The notes: generated by a model from the letters alone, not told the origin. A stretch of DNA of 64,000 bases from Flavobacterium cellulosilyticum (GCF_004349355.1 NZ_SMFK01000009.1:1-64000), one strand, 5' to 3'; positions 9,512-19,375 are shown, counted from the first letter of the stretch. A program made the numbers and translations.

Positions 9512-12500
9512 TTATCTCACCAATGTTACACTCATTAATCCAATTACCACATCATTGGCAATGGTTTTTAGAGTGATATTTTTCAATGTTTTATTTTTAT
9601 TTAAAGGTAAATCCAAAATCGTAGCTGCTCCACCATCGACCCCATATTTGCTGAATCCTTTTATAGATTTGAAATCATCGAAAGTTCGGGAAATAATTCC
9701 TGATTTCAGATAAACTCTCGGTGGTTTTGGAGCATCGGTGGTAAAAGCCAATCCATTTGTGAAATAATCTTGCTCTATCGGCCACCAGTTTTCTGGGTTT
9801 TTAAGTTGTAAAACTTCCGAAGTCCCATCACTATAATGTACTACTATTTCGCCATTTACGAATCGGCTTTGCATTGGATTGGTGGTTCCAGCCATCATCA
9901 TATATATATGTGACGCTTTTCCATTCAATGGAAAACTCATGCTTTTTGGGAAATTATCCCACATCGAGGTAAAAGCAATGTTTTTAAAACTAGAATCCGA
10001 AGGAGTTTCGAAAGAAATTCCTTGTGGACTGCTTATTTGATTGTTGATTTTGGCGTTTTGGCGCAAGCCAGAATCATCAATTTTTACATCTAAATTAGGA
10101 TAACACCAATTACCAATTCCTTGTTTTGGCAATTGCAAAGTAGGCGATGTCGGTCTTGGCGAAAGGTATTCCTGATTGAAAATATCCGTCACTTTCGAAT
10201 TGAAATTCTCGGTCAGTGAAACCGTTTCTAATTTAGTTTCTTTAGGTAATAAAATATCCCAATTGGTGAACGAAATAGGAACTGTTTTACCTTCATTGGT
10301 TTTTAAAACGAAAGCATTGGTGCCCGAAATAAAATTCTCTAAAGGTACAGTAATCGTGGTTTCGCTGTATTTTCGTAAACTTACTAGTTGTGAAATTGTA
10401 ACCCCAAAAGGATTAAAAACTAAGTTGCCTTCAATTGTTTTTTGGCTATTGTTTTTAATAGTAAAAAGCAAGTTGTTGTTTTTTATTTGATCGTTAAATA
10501 CTTCGATTTCGGGTTTTACAATCAGGTTGATGGGACTCCACCAAATCATATTTCCTTGTTGCAGTTTTACAAAAAAAGTGGCGTTTTCTTTGGTTTTCAA
10601 ATTCGCTTTTAGTTCTGAATTGGAATTCGAAATTTCACTCAAAGCAGCTTGAGGATCGTATATTTCAAGGATTTTTGATTTAGCAGTTTCTAAGTGAATG
10701 CTTTCTCCTATACAATAACTTTTTTCTATTTTAGGTTGTTCTAATTTTTCTCCTTCCCAAGAAACAGCGATGTTGTAATTTTCTTTAAAAGGACTTTCGA
10801 TAATCAATTGTGGATTTCCTACTGCATTGGAATTGGTTTTCCAACTTGAATTTTCACCGTTGATAGTTACCGATTTAATCGTTTCGAAAGGAATTTTTAC
10901 CACCAACTTCAAAGCCATTTTTGTTGTAAAATGAGTTTTGATTTGATAGGAATCGGTGTTGTTATTTCTTTTAAAAGAAAAAGAAACATCGGGGATTTCT
11001 AGAGCCGCATTGTCCCATTTTACTGGAAGTCCGGGACGAATCGTCAAAGTATTTTCCAAAGCATTGGGTTGAATACCAAAAAGACCTTCGACCAAAGTTC
11101 GCGCTGTCATTCCAATTGGATCTGCAAAATCACGGTAGAGTTCGCCACGCATTGCATCATAAAACGAAAGCTGTTCAAAACCGCCCGGAGAAGCACCCAA
11201 ATACATGCTGTCAACCAAGGCACTTTCCCACATTTTGAAAGCCGTTTCCGATTGTCCGTTTTGCCAAAAAGCCAATGAAGTGTGCAATTGTTCCCCTAAT
11301 GCCACATTGTTGATCGACCAATCGTAGGGTTGCCAGTTGGTGGTACTTATGGCATACAAATCTTTTTTGTCCAATCCTTCGGCAGCAATTGGAATATGCG
11401 GAATTTTGGCATCCACATAATGAAGCATTTGATATTCCTGAAACGGATTCGCCAATTCCGAATCTATGGTGTGGTAAATGCTCCAAATTCCCGGTGAGTC
11501 ATGTACTAATTGATTTCCGATAGCATCTTTATATTCGGCAAAAATTCCTTTTTTGGGAATCCAAAGTTGAGCATTCGCCCCATCAGAAATGGTTTTGGCT
11601 TCGTTTAAAAACGGAGTGGTATCCTCATTTAATATTTTGGCAACAGCCGCCACTTCTTTGTTCGCATAATAATTATAAGCCGAAGAATGGGTTACCGCCC
11701 CGCCACTGTATTGCAAGGCATCGCTTGCCCAAATGGCTGCATAAGCATCATAAAGTCCGTTGTTGTTGGTGTCGAAATTTCTTTTTTCCCAAGCTAAATG
11801 TCTTTGAATTACGGGAAACATTTCTTTGATAAAAGTTGTATCGCCAGTCCATTTGAAATGGCGCAACATCTGGTCTATGAAAACCAAATTCATATCATAA
11901 TGATGCGCTTTGGTCGTGTCGTTTGGACTGCGACTGATATAACCACTACTGAACACCGAAGTACCAATTTTTTCTTTTTGACGGGCTAAATTTTTGGTTT
12001 CATCGGGAACAATTGGACCTGTCAAGGGACTTTTGAGTTGGGAATGGCTGTAACTCGTAAAATGGGTTTTGGCTCGGTCGTGCCAGCCCAAAGGATCAGC
12101 AACATAAGGACCTCGCCAAGCATTTAGATACATTCGCCAAGCAATGGCACCGTGCAAATAGGCAGGACTTTCCCAAATCCCGTCGGCGGCAATGGACAAG
12201 GCGCTTCCTAAAGTATTGATGTACGGATCGGGAGTAATGACTTTAACTCGATTGGCCAAAAGTTGTGTTTCTTGAACTGAATTTTCGAAAATTTCGGCCA
12301 ATTCTTTTTGGCTTTTTGGACTCGTGTTGGTGTTGTTTTCTATCATCCAAAATAATTCAGTTTTCGGAATCGAATTTATTTTTCCAGAAATTACAGTCAA
12401 AGAATCAGGAGTGGAATTGAAGAGTTCAAGAGGTGTTTTTTGATGATTGGCATTTGCCAAATGCGTTTCAGAATTGGGAAAATAACCAACCAAAGTCTTG

Positions 12501-13147
12501 GTATTTCCTGTTTTTTGCTTATTATTTTCTGAACCATATTCTAATAAAAAATCTTCTTTAAAAAATGTGTATTTATTATTAATGCAATATTCTGGCTGCA
12601 TATAAAATACCGATTCGGGATCGGCGCCAATGTCTCCATCACGACTGAATTTCTTGCCACTTGCACCTCCAAAAGCCCAAATTAGGGAAACATTTTTCGG
12701 GATTTTGGTGGCAGTGACTTTTAAAGCAAAACCTTCGCTGTTTTTTAGGGCAACTATTTCAATATTTAGTTCTCCTTTTTCTAAAAGAGGATCACTAATT
12801 TTATAGTCCATAATTCCCAAAGTATATCGAGTAACAATGGTTTTGGCTTCGGTAATCCATTTGCTTTTATCGCCTTTTTGTATTCCTAGTTTAAAATTCC
12901 CACCCATTCCTGGCATATACATTGCAAACTCAGGCAAATCTCCAGCTTCTACTCTAAAAGCGGTATTGGTTCCATAAAGTGCTCGGTTGAATTTTCGATT
13001 GCCATTTTTTAATACAAAACTATTTCCTTCGGGTGAATAATGAATTTTTCGAAGTGGTGCAGACTCTTTTTCTTGACTTATTAAAAGTATTGGAAATAGA
13101 AAGAATAGATAGATGAAAATTGATAAAAATATTTTTTTAGTTACCAT
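9512..13147 (-). CDS. DUF4450 domain glycosidase-like protein
   Basis: 1211 residues with a signal peptide (FLSIFIYLFFLFPILLISQ). The first 250 residues match the DUF4450 pattern (FNRALYGTNTAFRVEAGD, then PEFAMYMPGMGGNFKLGI). Residues of about 300-720 look like an (alpha/alpha)6 toroid (HGAIAWRMYLNAWRGPY; KRNFDTNNNGLYDAYAAIW; TTNWQPYDWSINNVAL), and a long beta-rich C-terminal part follows. DUF4450 proteins occur in pectin loci of Bacteroides; one multidomain rhamnogalacturonan-II enzyme has a GH142 beta-L-arabinofuranosidase module that may be related, but I cannot confirm this from sequence alone. First gene of its operon, behind promoter element S2. Confidence 0.72.
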   Translation of the reverse strand: MVTKKIFLSIFIYLFFLFPILLISQEKESAPLRKIHYSPEGNSFVLKNGNRKFNRALYGTNTAFRVEAGDLPEFAMYMPGMGGNFKLGIQKGDKSKWITEAKTIVTRYTLGIMDYKISDPLLEKGELNIEIVALKNSEGFALKVTATKIPKNVSLIWAFGGASGKKFSRDGDIGADPESVFYMQPEYCINNKYTFFKEDFLLEYGSENNKQKTGNTKTLVGYFPNSETHLANANHQKTPLELFNSTPDSLTVISGKINSIPKTELFWMIENNTNTSPKSQKELAEIFENSVQETQLLANRVKVITPDPYINTLGSALSIAADGIWESPAYLHGAIAWRMYLNAWRGPYVADPLGWHDRAKTHFTSYSHSQLKSPLTGPIVPDETKNLARQKEKIGTSVFSSGYISRSPNDTTKAHHYDMNLVFIDQMLRHFKWTGDTTFIKEMFPVIQRHLAWEKRNFDTNNNGLYDAYAAIWASDALQYSGGAVTHSSAYNYYANKEVAAVAKILNEDTTPFLNEAKTISDGANAQLWIPKKGIFAEYKDAIGNQLVHDSPGIWSIYHTIDSELANPFQEYQMLHYVDAKIPHIPIAAEGLDKKDLYAISTTNWQPYDWSINNVALGEQLHTSLAFWQNGQSETAFKMWESALVDSMYLGASPGGFEQLSFYDAMRGELYRDFADPIGMTARTLVEGLFGIQPNALENTLTIRPGLPVKWDNAALEIPDVSFSFKRNNNTDSYQIKTHFTTKMALKLVVKIPFETIKSVTINGENSSWKTNSNAVGNPQLIIESPFKENYNIAVSWEGEKLEQPKIEKSYCIGESIHLETAKSKILEIYDPQAALSEISNSNSELKANLKTKENATFFVKLQQGNMIWWSPINLIVKPEIEVFNDQIKNNNLLFTIKNNSQKTIEGNLVFNPFGVTISQLVSLRKYSETTITVPLENFISGTNAFVLKTNEGKTVPISFTNWDILLPKETKLETVSLTENFNSKVTDIFNQEYLSPRPTSPTLQLPKQGIGNWCYPNLDVKIDDSGLRQNAKINNQISSPQGISFETPSDSSFKNIAFTSMWDNFPKSMSFPLNGKASHIYMMMAGTTNPMQSRFVNGEIVVHYSDGTSEVLQLKNPENWWPIEQDYFTNGLAFTTDAPKPPRVYLKSGIISRTFDDFKSIKGFSKYGVDGGAATILDLPLNKNKTLKNITLKTIANDVVIGLMSVTLVR

Positions 13148-13206
13148 ATAATTTGAAGAAGTGTAAATACTTGTGAATTTTTAAATGTTCAAATAATTTA
13201 ACGATA

Positions 13207-13252
13207 GCAATATAATTCTTATTATAATTTAATCTATCCTTTAGTGTCCTGT
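13207..13252 (-). promoter_or_regulatory. Regulon promoter element S2 (operon 13147-5256)
   Basis: Read on the minus strand: ACAGGA at 13252-13247, a slightly weaker second half AAAGGATAG starting ten bases later at 13242, 19 bases, then TATATTGC at 13214-13207 as a degenerate -7 box. Its start codon is 60 bp further on. Divergent to element S3, with the two first half sites 54 bp apart. Confidence 0.65.
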
Positions 13253-13305
13253 TTCAGACAGATTTATCGGTTATTAAATACGAGTTCCTAATTTTTATTA
13301 ATATC

Positions 13306-13351
13306 AACCCATAGTACAGGACAGTATATTTAAATAGAACTACTAGTTTTG
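13306..13351 (+). promoter_or_regulatory. Regulon promoter element S3 (operon 13381-25512)
   Basis: The second half site is strong (ACAGGACAG, 13316-13324), followed by exactly 19 bases and a perfect -7 box TAGTTTTG at 13344-13351. The first half site position (13306-13311) holds AACCCA and is poorly conserved. Predicted transcription would start near 13358, leaving a short leader before the TTG start at 13381. Confidence 0.62.
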
Positions 13352-13380
13352 AATATCTAAAATATTAAAATTTAATAAAA

Positions 13381-14730
13381 TTGAAAAAAGTCAGCACACT
13401 ATTCGTACTTCTTATTTTTTATTGTATGCCATGCAAAATTTTGGCCGTGCATAACGGGAGAACATTCAAAAAAGATTTAGTTCACTCTGAAGTGCAAAAT
13501 GCTCAATTGTTCAAATTTGGAACTATAAATAGAAACTCAAAAGGAGTTTTAATTACTTCTCCAGTAAATTATAATTCTAATGTAGGTTATGGATTTGATT
13601 ATGATACTGCCGAGAATGTAACGATAAATGCTATTTATTTTTTAACAAAAAAACCAACTTATTTTTCTGTAAAACTTCCAGAAGGAAATTACCAAGTTGA
13701 AGTTACTTTAGGAAGTGATGAAGCGGCTTCAAATGTTACTATAAAAGCCGAATCACGCAGATTGATGCTACAAGAACAAGTTGTTCAAAAAGGGAAACAA
13801 TTTACTAAAACTTTTAATGTAAATGTTCGAAATTCTAAAATAGACGCGACAACCAGCATGAGTCTTAGAAGTAGTGAAAACGATGATTTGAATTGGGATG
13901 ATAAACTGACGCTTGAATTTTTAGGAATAGTTGCTGTACAAAGCATTAAAATCACACCAATCGACAATGCAACTGTTGTTTATTTAGCTGGAGATTCTAC
14001 TGTTACCGATCAAGATGTTGAGCCATGGGCTTCCTGGGGTCAATTTATTACCAACTATTTTGATGATAAAGTAGTAATTGCAAATTATGCTGTTTCAGGT
14101 TCAGCTCTGAATTCTTTTAAAGGTGGTCGTCGATTAAAAAAAATATTATCCGTCATCAAACCAAGAGATTATTTGATTATTGAATTTGCTCATAATGATG
14201 AAAAAGTAAAAGGAGAAGGTAATGGTGCTTGGGGTTCTTATTCTGATTTATTAACAGAATATGTACAATTGGCTAGAGAAAAAGGAGCTATTCCAATTTT
14301 GAATACACCCACACAACGCCGTGCTTTTAATGGAGATGGAACACTAAAACCTACACATGGAGATTTTCCTGATGCAGTTCGAGCCGTTGCAAAAAAATTA
14401 AATGTACCACTTATTGATGTGACAAAAATGACTACTCAAATGTACGAAAGTTGGGGTGATGAACCTTCACGAAAAGCATTTGTACAATATCCCGCAAATA
14501 CCTTCCCGGGACAAGACAAAGCTTTAGAAGACAATACGCATTTTAATAGTTTTGGTGCTAATGAAATTGCATTAGGTGTTGTTGAAGGAATTAAAAAGCT
14601 AGATATTCCATTAAAAAAATGTTTAATCAAAGAAACACCATCATATAATCCTGCAAAACCACATGCTTTTTCAAACTGGACACTGCCTATGAGTACCCGC
14701 TTTGAAATTGTGAAACCAGAAGGTAATTAA
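13381..14730 (+). CDS. Rhamnogalacturonan acetylesterase (CE12-type SGNH hydrolase)
   Basis: 449 residues. No ATG fits, and the TTG at 13381 gives a signal peptide (STLFVLLIFYCMPCKILAV), so TTG is taken as start. Residues of about 40-200 form a galactose-binding-like beta domain (YGFDYDTAENV). The SGNH domain follows with the block I motif AGDSTVTD (nucleophile S206), an NYAVSGSAL block, FAHNDEK, and DNTHFNSFG supplying D384 and H387. This domain order is that of CE12 rhamnogalacturonan acetylesterases, which remove acetyl groups from galacturonate in RG-I. First gene of a six-gene operon; the GH2 gene starts 6 bp after its stop codon. Confidence 0.88.
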   Translation: MKKVSTLFVLLIFYCMPCKILAVHNGRTFKKDLVHSEVQNAQLFKFGTINRNSKGVLITSPVNYNSNVGYGFDYDTAENVTINAIYFLTKKPTYFSVKLPEGNYQVEVTLGSDEAASNVTIKAESRRLMLQEQVVQKGKQFTKTFNVNVRNSKIDATTSMSLRSSENDDLNWDDKLTLEFLGIVAVQSIKITPIDNATVVYLAGDSTVTDQDVEPWASWGQFITNYFDDKVVIANYAVSGSALNSFKGGRRLKKILSVIKPRDYLIIEFAHNDEKVKGEGNGAWGSYSDLLTEYVQLAREKGAIPILNTPTQRRAFNGDGTLKPTHGDFPDAVRAVAKKLNVPLIDVTKMTTQMYESWGDEPSRKAFVQYPANTFPGQDKALEDNTHFNSFGANEIALGVVEGIKKLDIPLKKCLIKETPSYNPAKPHAFSNWTLPMSTRFEIVKPEGN

Positions 14731-14736
14731 TCGTTA

Positions 14737-17604
14737 TTGAAACCACTATGTATGCTACATAAAAACAAACATCTTTTTATTGCTATTATTGTATTAACTC
14801 TTTTTTCTACAATTAATAGTTTTGCCCAACAAACAGAAAAAGTATTGCTATCCGGTCAAGATTTTGAACATCCTGTACAATGGGATTTTTATTGCACCGG
14901 AGGTAATAATAGTAAAACATGGTCCAAAATAAACGTTCCATCCCAATGGGAATTAGAAGGTTTTGGCGAATATACCTATGGCAGATGGTATAAAGAATTG
15001 AACCAAAAAGAACCTAGTAAAGAAGAAGGTTTGTACAAATATGAATTTGAAGTACCAGCCAATTATAAAGATCAAGAAGTTCTGATTGCTTTTGGTGGAG
15101 CAATGACTGATACCGAAGTTAAAATAAACGGAAAATTAGCAGGCCCTATTCATCAAGGAGGGTTTTATGAATTCAAATATAATATCACTTCATTGGTGAA
15201 AATTGGTGCTAAAAACCTTTTGGAAGTACACGTGTGGAAACATTCAAGCAATAATTCAGTAAATGCTGCCGAAAGAAAAGCCGATTGGTGGCTGTTTGGA
15301 GGTATTTACCGTCCAGTTTGGTTAGAGGTTTCTCCAAAAACACATATCACTCATATTGCTGTAGATCCTAAAATGGATGGTGCCATTACTATCGATATGG
15401 ATTTAACGGCCATTACTAAAAATACTACTGTAGATGCAACTTTAAAAGGATTGGATGGTGAAAAATTTAAAACCTTTAGTTTCCCCATAAAAAAAGGAAG
15501 CTCGCAACAACAAATTGCAGCCAAATTTGATAATGTAAAACCATGGAGTCCTGAAACTCCAAATTTATATACTTTACAATTGGTTTTAAAACAAGATGGA
15601 AAGACGGTACATCAATTAGAAAAAAGAATTGGTTTTAGAACATTAGAATTCAAAAAACAAGACGGAATTTATGTGAATGGTAAAAAAATCTTGATGAAAG
15701 GAATCAATCGTCATACTTTTTGGCCAGAATCTGGGAGAAGTACGAGTAAACGTCTCAGTATAATGGATGGTACCATATTGAAAGGTGCCAATATGAATGC
15801 CGTGCGCAGTCACTATCCTCCTGACGAACATTTTCTGGAAGTTTGTGATTCTCTTGGGTTATTTGTTTTGAATGAATTAGCAGGTTGGCAAAATGCCTAT
15901 GATACAAAAGTAGGAACCCAATTAGTAAAAGAAACGGTAATGCGCGATGTAAATCATCCCTCTGTTATCATTTGGGATAATGGAAATGAAGGCGGTTGGA
16001 ATTACGAAGTGGATAAAGTTTTTGCGCAATATGACCCTCAAAAACGAATCGTAATTCATCCTTGGTCTGATTTCAATGGTTGGGATACACACCACTACCC
16101 TACTTATTTAACAGGAATGCATCGTTTTAATTCGGGTGAAAATGTATTTTTTCCCACGGAATTTATGCACGGAACGTATGATAACGGAATTGGCGCAGGT
16201 TTAGAAGATTTTTGGAAACGCTATAAACAAAGTCCACTTTTTGCAGGAGGATTTATTTGGGTGTTTTCTGACGAAGCGGTAAGACGTTCGGATTGGACGG
16301 GCGATTTAAAATATGATTCGAAAGGATCTTTGGCACCTGACGGAATGTTAGGGCCACATAGAGAAAAAGAAGGCAGTTTTTTCACCGTTAAAGAAGTTTG
16401 GGCTCCGATACAATTTGAACCAAAGCAAATTACCGCATCTTTTGATGGATCATTCCTGATTTCAAATGATTATATCTTTAGTAATTTGAACACCTGTACA
16501 ATGAGCTATAAAATCATGAAATCGGATAAGGATGTTTTTTATTCGAATAGTATTGCTACTGCTATAAGTTCAGGAAAAATAGAAATTCCTAGTATTGAAC
16601 CAGGGGAAACTCGAAAAATTCATATGGATGTTCCTACTAATTTCTATGAAGGAGATTTTGTAGAAATTACAGCTTTAGACAATCATAATAAAGAAATTTA
16701 CACATGGTCTTGGCCTATTCACAAAGCGAAATATTTTGCTGAAAAATTTCTTTTAGTCAAAGAAAGTAAGACCAAAGCAACTGCGGTACAAAACGGGAAT
16801 GAAATCACACTAAAAGGTGGCGAAATCAAAGTTACACTAGATGCTACAACTGGTGAAATTGTTAGGGTAAATAATGATGTTAATTTGATTCCGCTTTCTA
16901 ATGGTCCAAGACCGATTGGGATGAAAGCTAAACTAAAAGACATACAACTTTCTCAAGAAGGAGAAAATGCCATTTGCACCGTAAACTATATTGGAGGCTT
17001 GCAATCTATAAACTGGACGATGTGTCCTGATGGTAGATTTAAAATGGAATTATTAGCCTTGAAAAATGGAGAAAATAATGGTGGTTTTGATGGTGCTTTT
17101 TTTGAGGATAAAATCAATAAATGGGGAATTACTTTTAGTTTTCCAGAAAAAGGAGTTACGGGTTTCAAATGGTTTGGAAGAGGCCCATACCACGTTTGGA
17201 AAAACAGAATCAAAGGAACTACCTACGGACTTTGGGAAAAAGAATACAACAATACCATAACTGGAGAAAGTTTTGAAAACCTAATTTATCCTGAATTCAA
17301 AGGCTATCATGCGAATTTATTTGGCGCAAGCCTAAAAGCGGGAGCCAATTCCTTTAAAGTATTCAGCGAATCCGAAAATGTGTTTTTCAGATTATTTACT
17401 CCTGAAATGCCTAAAAATGGTTTCCCTGGAAGTGATCCGCAACCTACTTTTCCAGAAGGAGACATTTCGTTTATGTATGAAATTCCGGCGATGCGCTCTT
17501 TTAAACCCATAGAACAACAAGGTCCCGAAAGTCAACCCACAAGTATTCGGATAAAAAGTGGAGATGAAGGAATAACGATGAAACTTTGGTTTGATTTTAG
17601 ATAA
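14737..17604 (+). CDS. GH2 family glycoside hydrolase (beta-galactosidase-like)
   Basis: 955 residues from a TTG at 14737, or 950 from the ATG at 14752; both keep a signal peptide (LFIAIIVLTLFSTINSFAQ). The usual GH2 order is visible: jelly-roll (WYKELNQKEPSKEEGLYKYEFEV region), immunoglobulin-like domains, then a TIM barrel with acid/base E418 in DNGNEGG and nucleophile E475 in PTEFMHG (TTG numbering). C-terminal beta domains bring it to a length typical of large beta-galactosidases. The DNGNEGG context is unlike that of LacZ and points to a separate subgroup seen in pectin loci, so the sugar removed (galactose or another beta-linked residue) is uncertain. Coupled 6 bp behind the CE12 gene. 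Confidence 0.85.
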   Translation: MKPLCMLHKNKHLFIAIIVLTLFSTINSFAQQTEKVLLSGQDFEHPVQWDFYCTGGNNSKTWSKINVPSQWELEGFGEYTYGRWYKELNQKEPSKEEGLYKYEFEVPANYKDQEVLIAFGGAMTDTEVKINGKLAGPIHQGGFYEFKYNITSLVKIGAKNLLEVHVWKHSSNNSVNAAERKADWWLFGGIYRPVWLEVSPKTHITHIAVDPKMDGAITIDMDLTAITKNTTVDATLKGLDGEKFKTFSFPIKKGSSQQQIAAKFDNVKPWSPETPNLYTLQLVLKQDGKTVHQLEKRIGFRTLEFKKQDGIYVNGKKILMKGINRHTFWPESGRSTSKRLSIMDGTILKGANMNAVRSHYPPDEHFLEVCDSLGLFVLNELAGWQNAYDTKVGTQLVKETVMRDVNHPSVIIWDNGNEGGWNYEVDKVFAQYDPQKRIVIHPWSDFNGWDTHHYPTYLTGMHRFNSGENVFFPTEFMHGTYDNGIGAGLEDFWKRYKQSPLFAGGFIWVFSDEAVRRSDWTGDLKYDSKGSLAPDGMLGPHREKEGSFFTVKEVWAPIQFEPKQITASFDGSFLISNDYIFSNLNTCTMSYKIMKSDKDVFYSNSIATAISSGKIEIPSIEPGETRKIHMDVPTNFYEGDFVEITALDNHNKEIYTWSWPIHKAKYFAEKFLLVKESKTKATAVQNGNEITLKGGEIKVTLDATTGEIVRVNNDVNLIPLSNGPRPIGMKAKLKDIQLSQEGENAICTVNYIGGLQSINWTMCPDGRFKMELLALKNGENNGGFDGAFFEDKINKWGITFSFPEKGVTGFKWFGRGPYHVWKNRIKGTTYGLWEKEYNNTITGESFENLIYPEFKGYHANLFGASLKAGANSFKVFSESENVFFRLFTPEMPKNGFPGSDPQPTFPEGDISFMYEIPAMRSFKPIEQQGPESQPTSIRIKSGDEGITMKLWFDFR

Positions 17605-17612
17605 AGCAATAA

Positions 17613-17671
17613 ACAATTTCAATAGCAATTTCAATTTTAATAGCAATTTCAATAGCAATTGAAATTTCAAT
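17613..17671. repeat. Short imperfect AT-rich tandem repeat
   Basis: Between the GH2 stop and the double esterase start the sequence reiterates AATTTCAATAGC-like units, including CAATTTCAATAGCAATT twice and a reverse-complement ending (AATTGAAATTTC). It could fold weakly and is probably a slippage-prone spacer in the mRNA. Confidence 0.6.
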
Positions 17672-17714
17672 AATATAGAAAAAGAACAACAACAATAATA
17701 AAAACTACACATAG

Positions 17715-19247
17715 ATGAAATTACTTCGATTACTTCCATTACTAGGTTTGGCGGTGTTTTTTATGAATTTTACAGGCAATCCAAAAACAAAGACAATGGT
17801 TTACACGGTTGGCGATTCTACCGTAAAAAATGGTAGTGGAAAGGGCGATGGTGGACTTTGGGGCTGGGGAGATTATATTGGACAATTTTTAGATTCTTCT
17901 AAAGTAACGGTTGAAAACCATGCTTTGGGAGGTACCAGCAGCAGAACATATCAAGATAAAGGATTATGGCTGGCTGTTTGTAAGAAACTTAAAAAAGGAG
18001 ATTATGTTTTGATTCAATTTGGCCATAATGATGATGGTCCATTAAATGATGATTCTAGAGCTAGAGGAACGATCAAAGGGATTGGAGACGAAACCCAAGA
18101 AATAGATAATATGTTGACCAAGAAACACGAAATAGTGCATTCTTACGGTTGGTATATTCAGAAAGTAGTTCGTGAAGCGAAATCAAAAGGAGCTATTCCG
18201 ATAATTTGTTCTCCTATACCTAGAAACGATTGGAAAGAAGGAAAAGTGCCTCGCAACAATAAATCCTACGGATTATGGGCCAAGCAAATTGCCGAAAAAG
18301 AGAACGTGACTTTTATCGATTTGAATGATAGAATGGCACTTAAAATGGAAAAATTAGGAGAATCTAACGTTACGGAAACTTATTTCTACCAGAGAGATCA
18401 TACCCATACTTCTGCAAAAGGTGCTGTGATGTCCTCTTCTGCTATCATTGAAGGATTGAAAGCGAGCGACAATACATTAAAAAAATACATTTTAGACAAT
18501 CCCAAAATTGTTCTTCCAGCAAAGAAAAAGATTTTCTTAATTGGCGATTCTACTATGGCTAATAATGGCAACAATCCTAATGCAGTGGGTTGGGGAGTAG
18601 AATTCCCTAAATACTGCGATACTACTAGAGTTGAGGTAATCAATAAAGCCAGAGGGGGCCGAAGCTCTCGCACCTACACCTTTGAAGGATTGTGGGATCA
18701 AGTAAAAAAACAATTGCAACCTGGAAATTATGTGCTGATTCAGTTTGGACATAATGATCCTGGCTCCATAGATAAAGAAAAATTTAGAGGATCTCTTAAA
18801 GGAAACGGCGACGAAACCCAAATGGTAAATCGCGCGGATAGTTTGATGGAAACAGTACACACCTTTGGTTGGTATATGGATAAGTTTATCAGTGAAGCTA
18901 AAGAAAAAGGAGCTATTCCGATTGTTTTAAGTCAGACTCCAAGAAATGAATGGCCACATGATAAAGTAGAACGTCGCAATGAATCTTATGGCGGATGGTC
19001 TAAAGTTTCAGCAGAAAAAGCGGGTGCGTGCTTTATTGATTTGAATGAATTTGTAGCTGCAAAATATGAAACTTTAGGTAAAGAAAAAGTAAAAGAATTT
19101 TTCCCAAAAGATCATACACACACTGGTGTTGATGGAGCCAATCTGAATGCACTGACTGTTGCTGAAAGTTTGAAAAAAATGAGGGATTGTGGACTCAGTG
19201 ATTATATGGAAATTCCTAAGAATGATCTTAAGAAAGAATCAAAATAA
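17715..19247 (+). CDS. Tandem double SGNH rhamnogalacturonan acetylesterase
   Basis: 510 residues made of two complete SGNH esterase domains. Domain 1 (about 30-245) has VGDSTVKNG with S35, FGHNDDG and D228/H231 in DHTHT. Domain 2 (about 273-500) has IGDSTMANN with S279, FGHNDPG and D466/H469 in DHTHTG. Both resemble the YesT/RhgT group of CE12 rhamnogalacturonan acetylesterases, which are single-domain enzymes of about 230 residues, so this is a gene-internal duplication with both active sites intact. The N-terminus is a signal peptide (LLRLLPLLGLAVFFMNFTG). It may work on two acetylation positions, or simply double the catalytic density. Confidence 0.88.
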   Translation: MKLLRLLPLLGLAVFFMNFTGNPKTKTMVYTVGDSTVKNGSGKGDGGLWGWGDYIGQFLDSSKVTVENHALGGTSSRTYQDKGLWLAVCKKLKKGDYVLIQFGHNDDGPLNDDSRARGTIKGIGDETQEIDNMLTKKHEIVHSYGWYIQKVVREAKSKGAIPIICSPIPRNDWKEGKVPRNNKSYGLWAKQIAEKENVTFIDLNDRMALKMEKLGESNVTETYFYQRDHTHTSAKGAVMSSSAIIEGLKASDNTLKKYILDNPKIVLPAKKKIFLIGDSTMANNGNNPNAVGWGVEFPKYCDTTRVEVINKARGGRSSRTYTFEGLWDQVKKQLQPGNYVLIQFGHNDPGSIDKEKFRGSLKGNGDETQMVNRADSLMETVHTFGWYMDKFISEAKEKGAIPIVLSQTPRNEWPHDKVERRNESYGGWSKVSAEKAGACFIDLNEFVAAKYETLGKEKVKEFFPKDHTHTGVDGANLNALTVAESLKKMRDCGLSDYMEIPKNDLKKESK

Positions 19248-19316
19248 ACCACTGTTATGGACTTCAAGTCCAAAATTTGGGTTTAGCATACTATAAGTCT
19301 AAATAAAAAAAATTAA

Positions 19317-19375
19317 ACCGCAGATTCGCAAATTATTTTCACAGAATCTAAATTTTTAATCTGTTAATCTGCGGT
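19317..19375. repeat. Intergenic inverted repeat
   Basis: ACCGCAGATT at 19317-19326 is matched exactly by its reverse complement AATCTGCGGT at 19366-19375, with a 39-base spacer. GC-rich ends in an AT-rich spacer resemble the small dispersed intergenic repeats common in Flavobacterium genomes. It sits between two co-oriented genes and might act as an RNA hairpin that alters downstream expression. Confidence 0.55.

Noticed and set aside
17611..17676. CRISPR-like repeat array
   Set aside because: The units are short, contiguous and irregular, with no spacers and no cas genes nearby.
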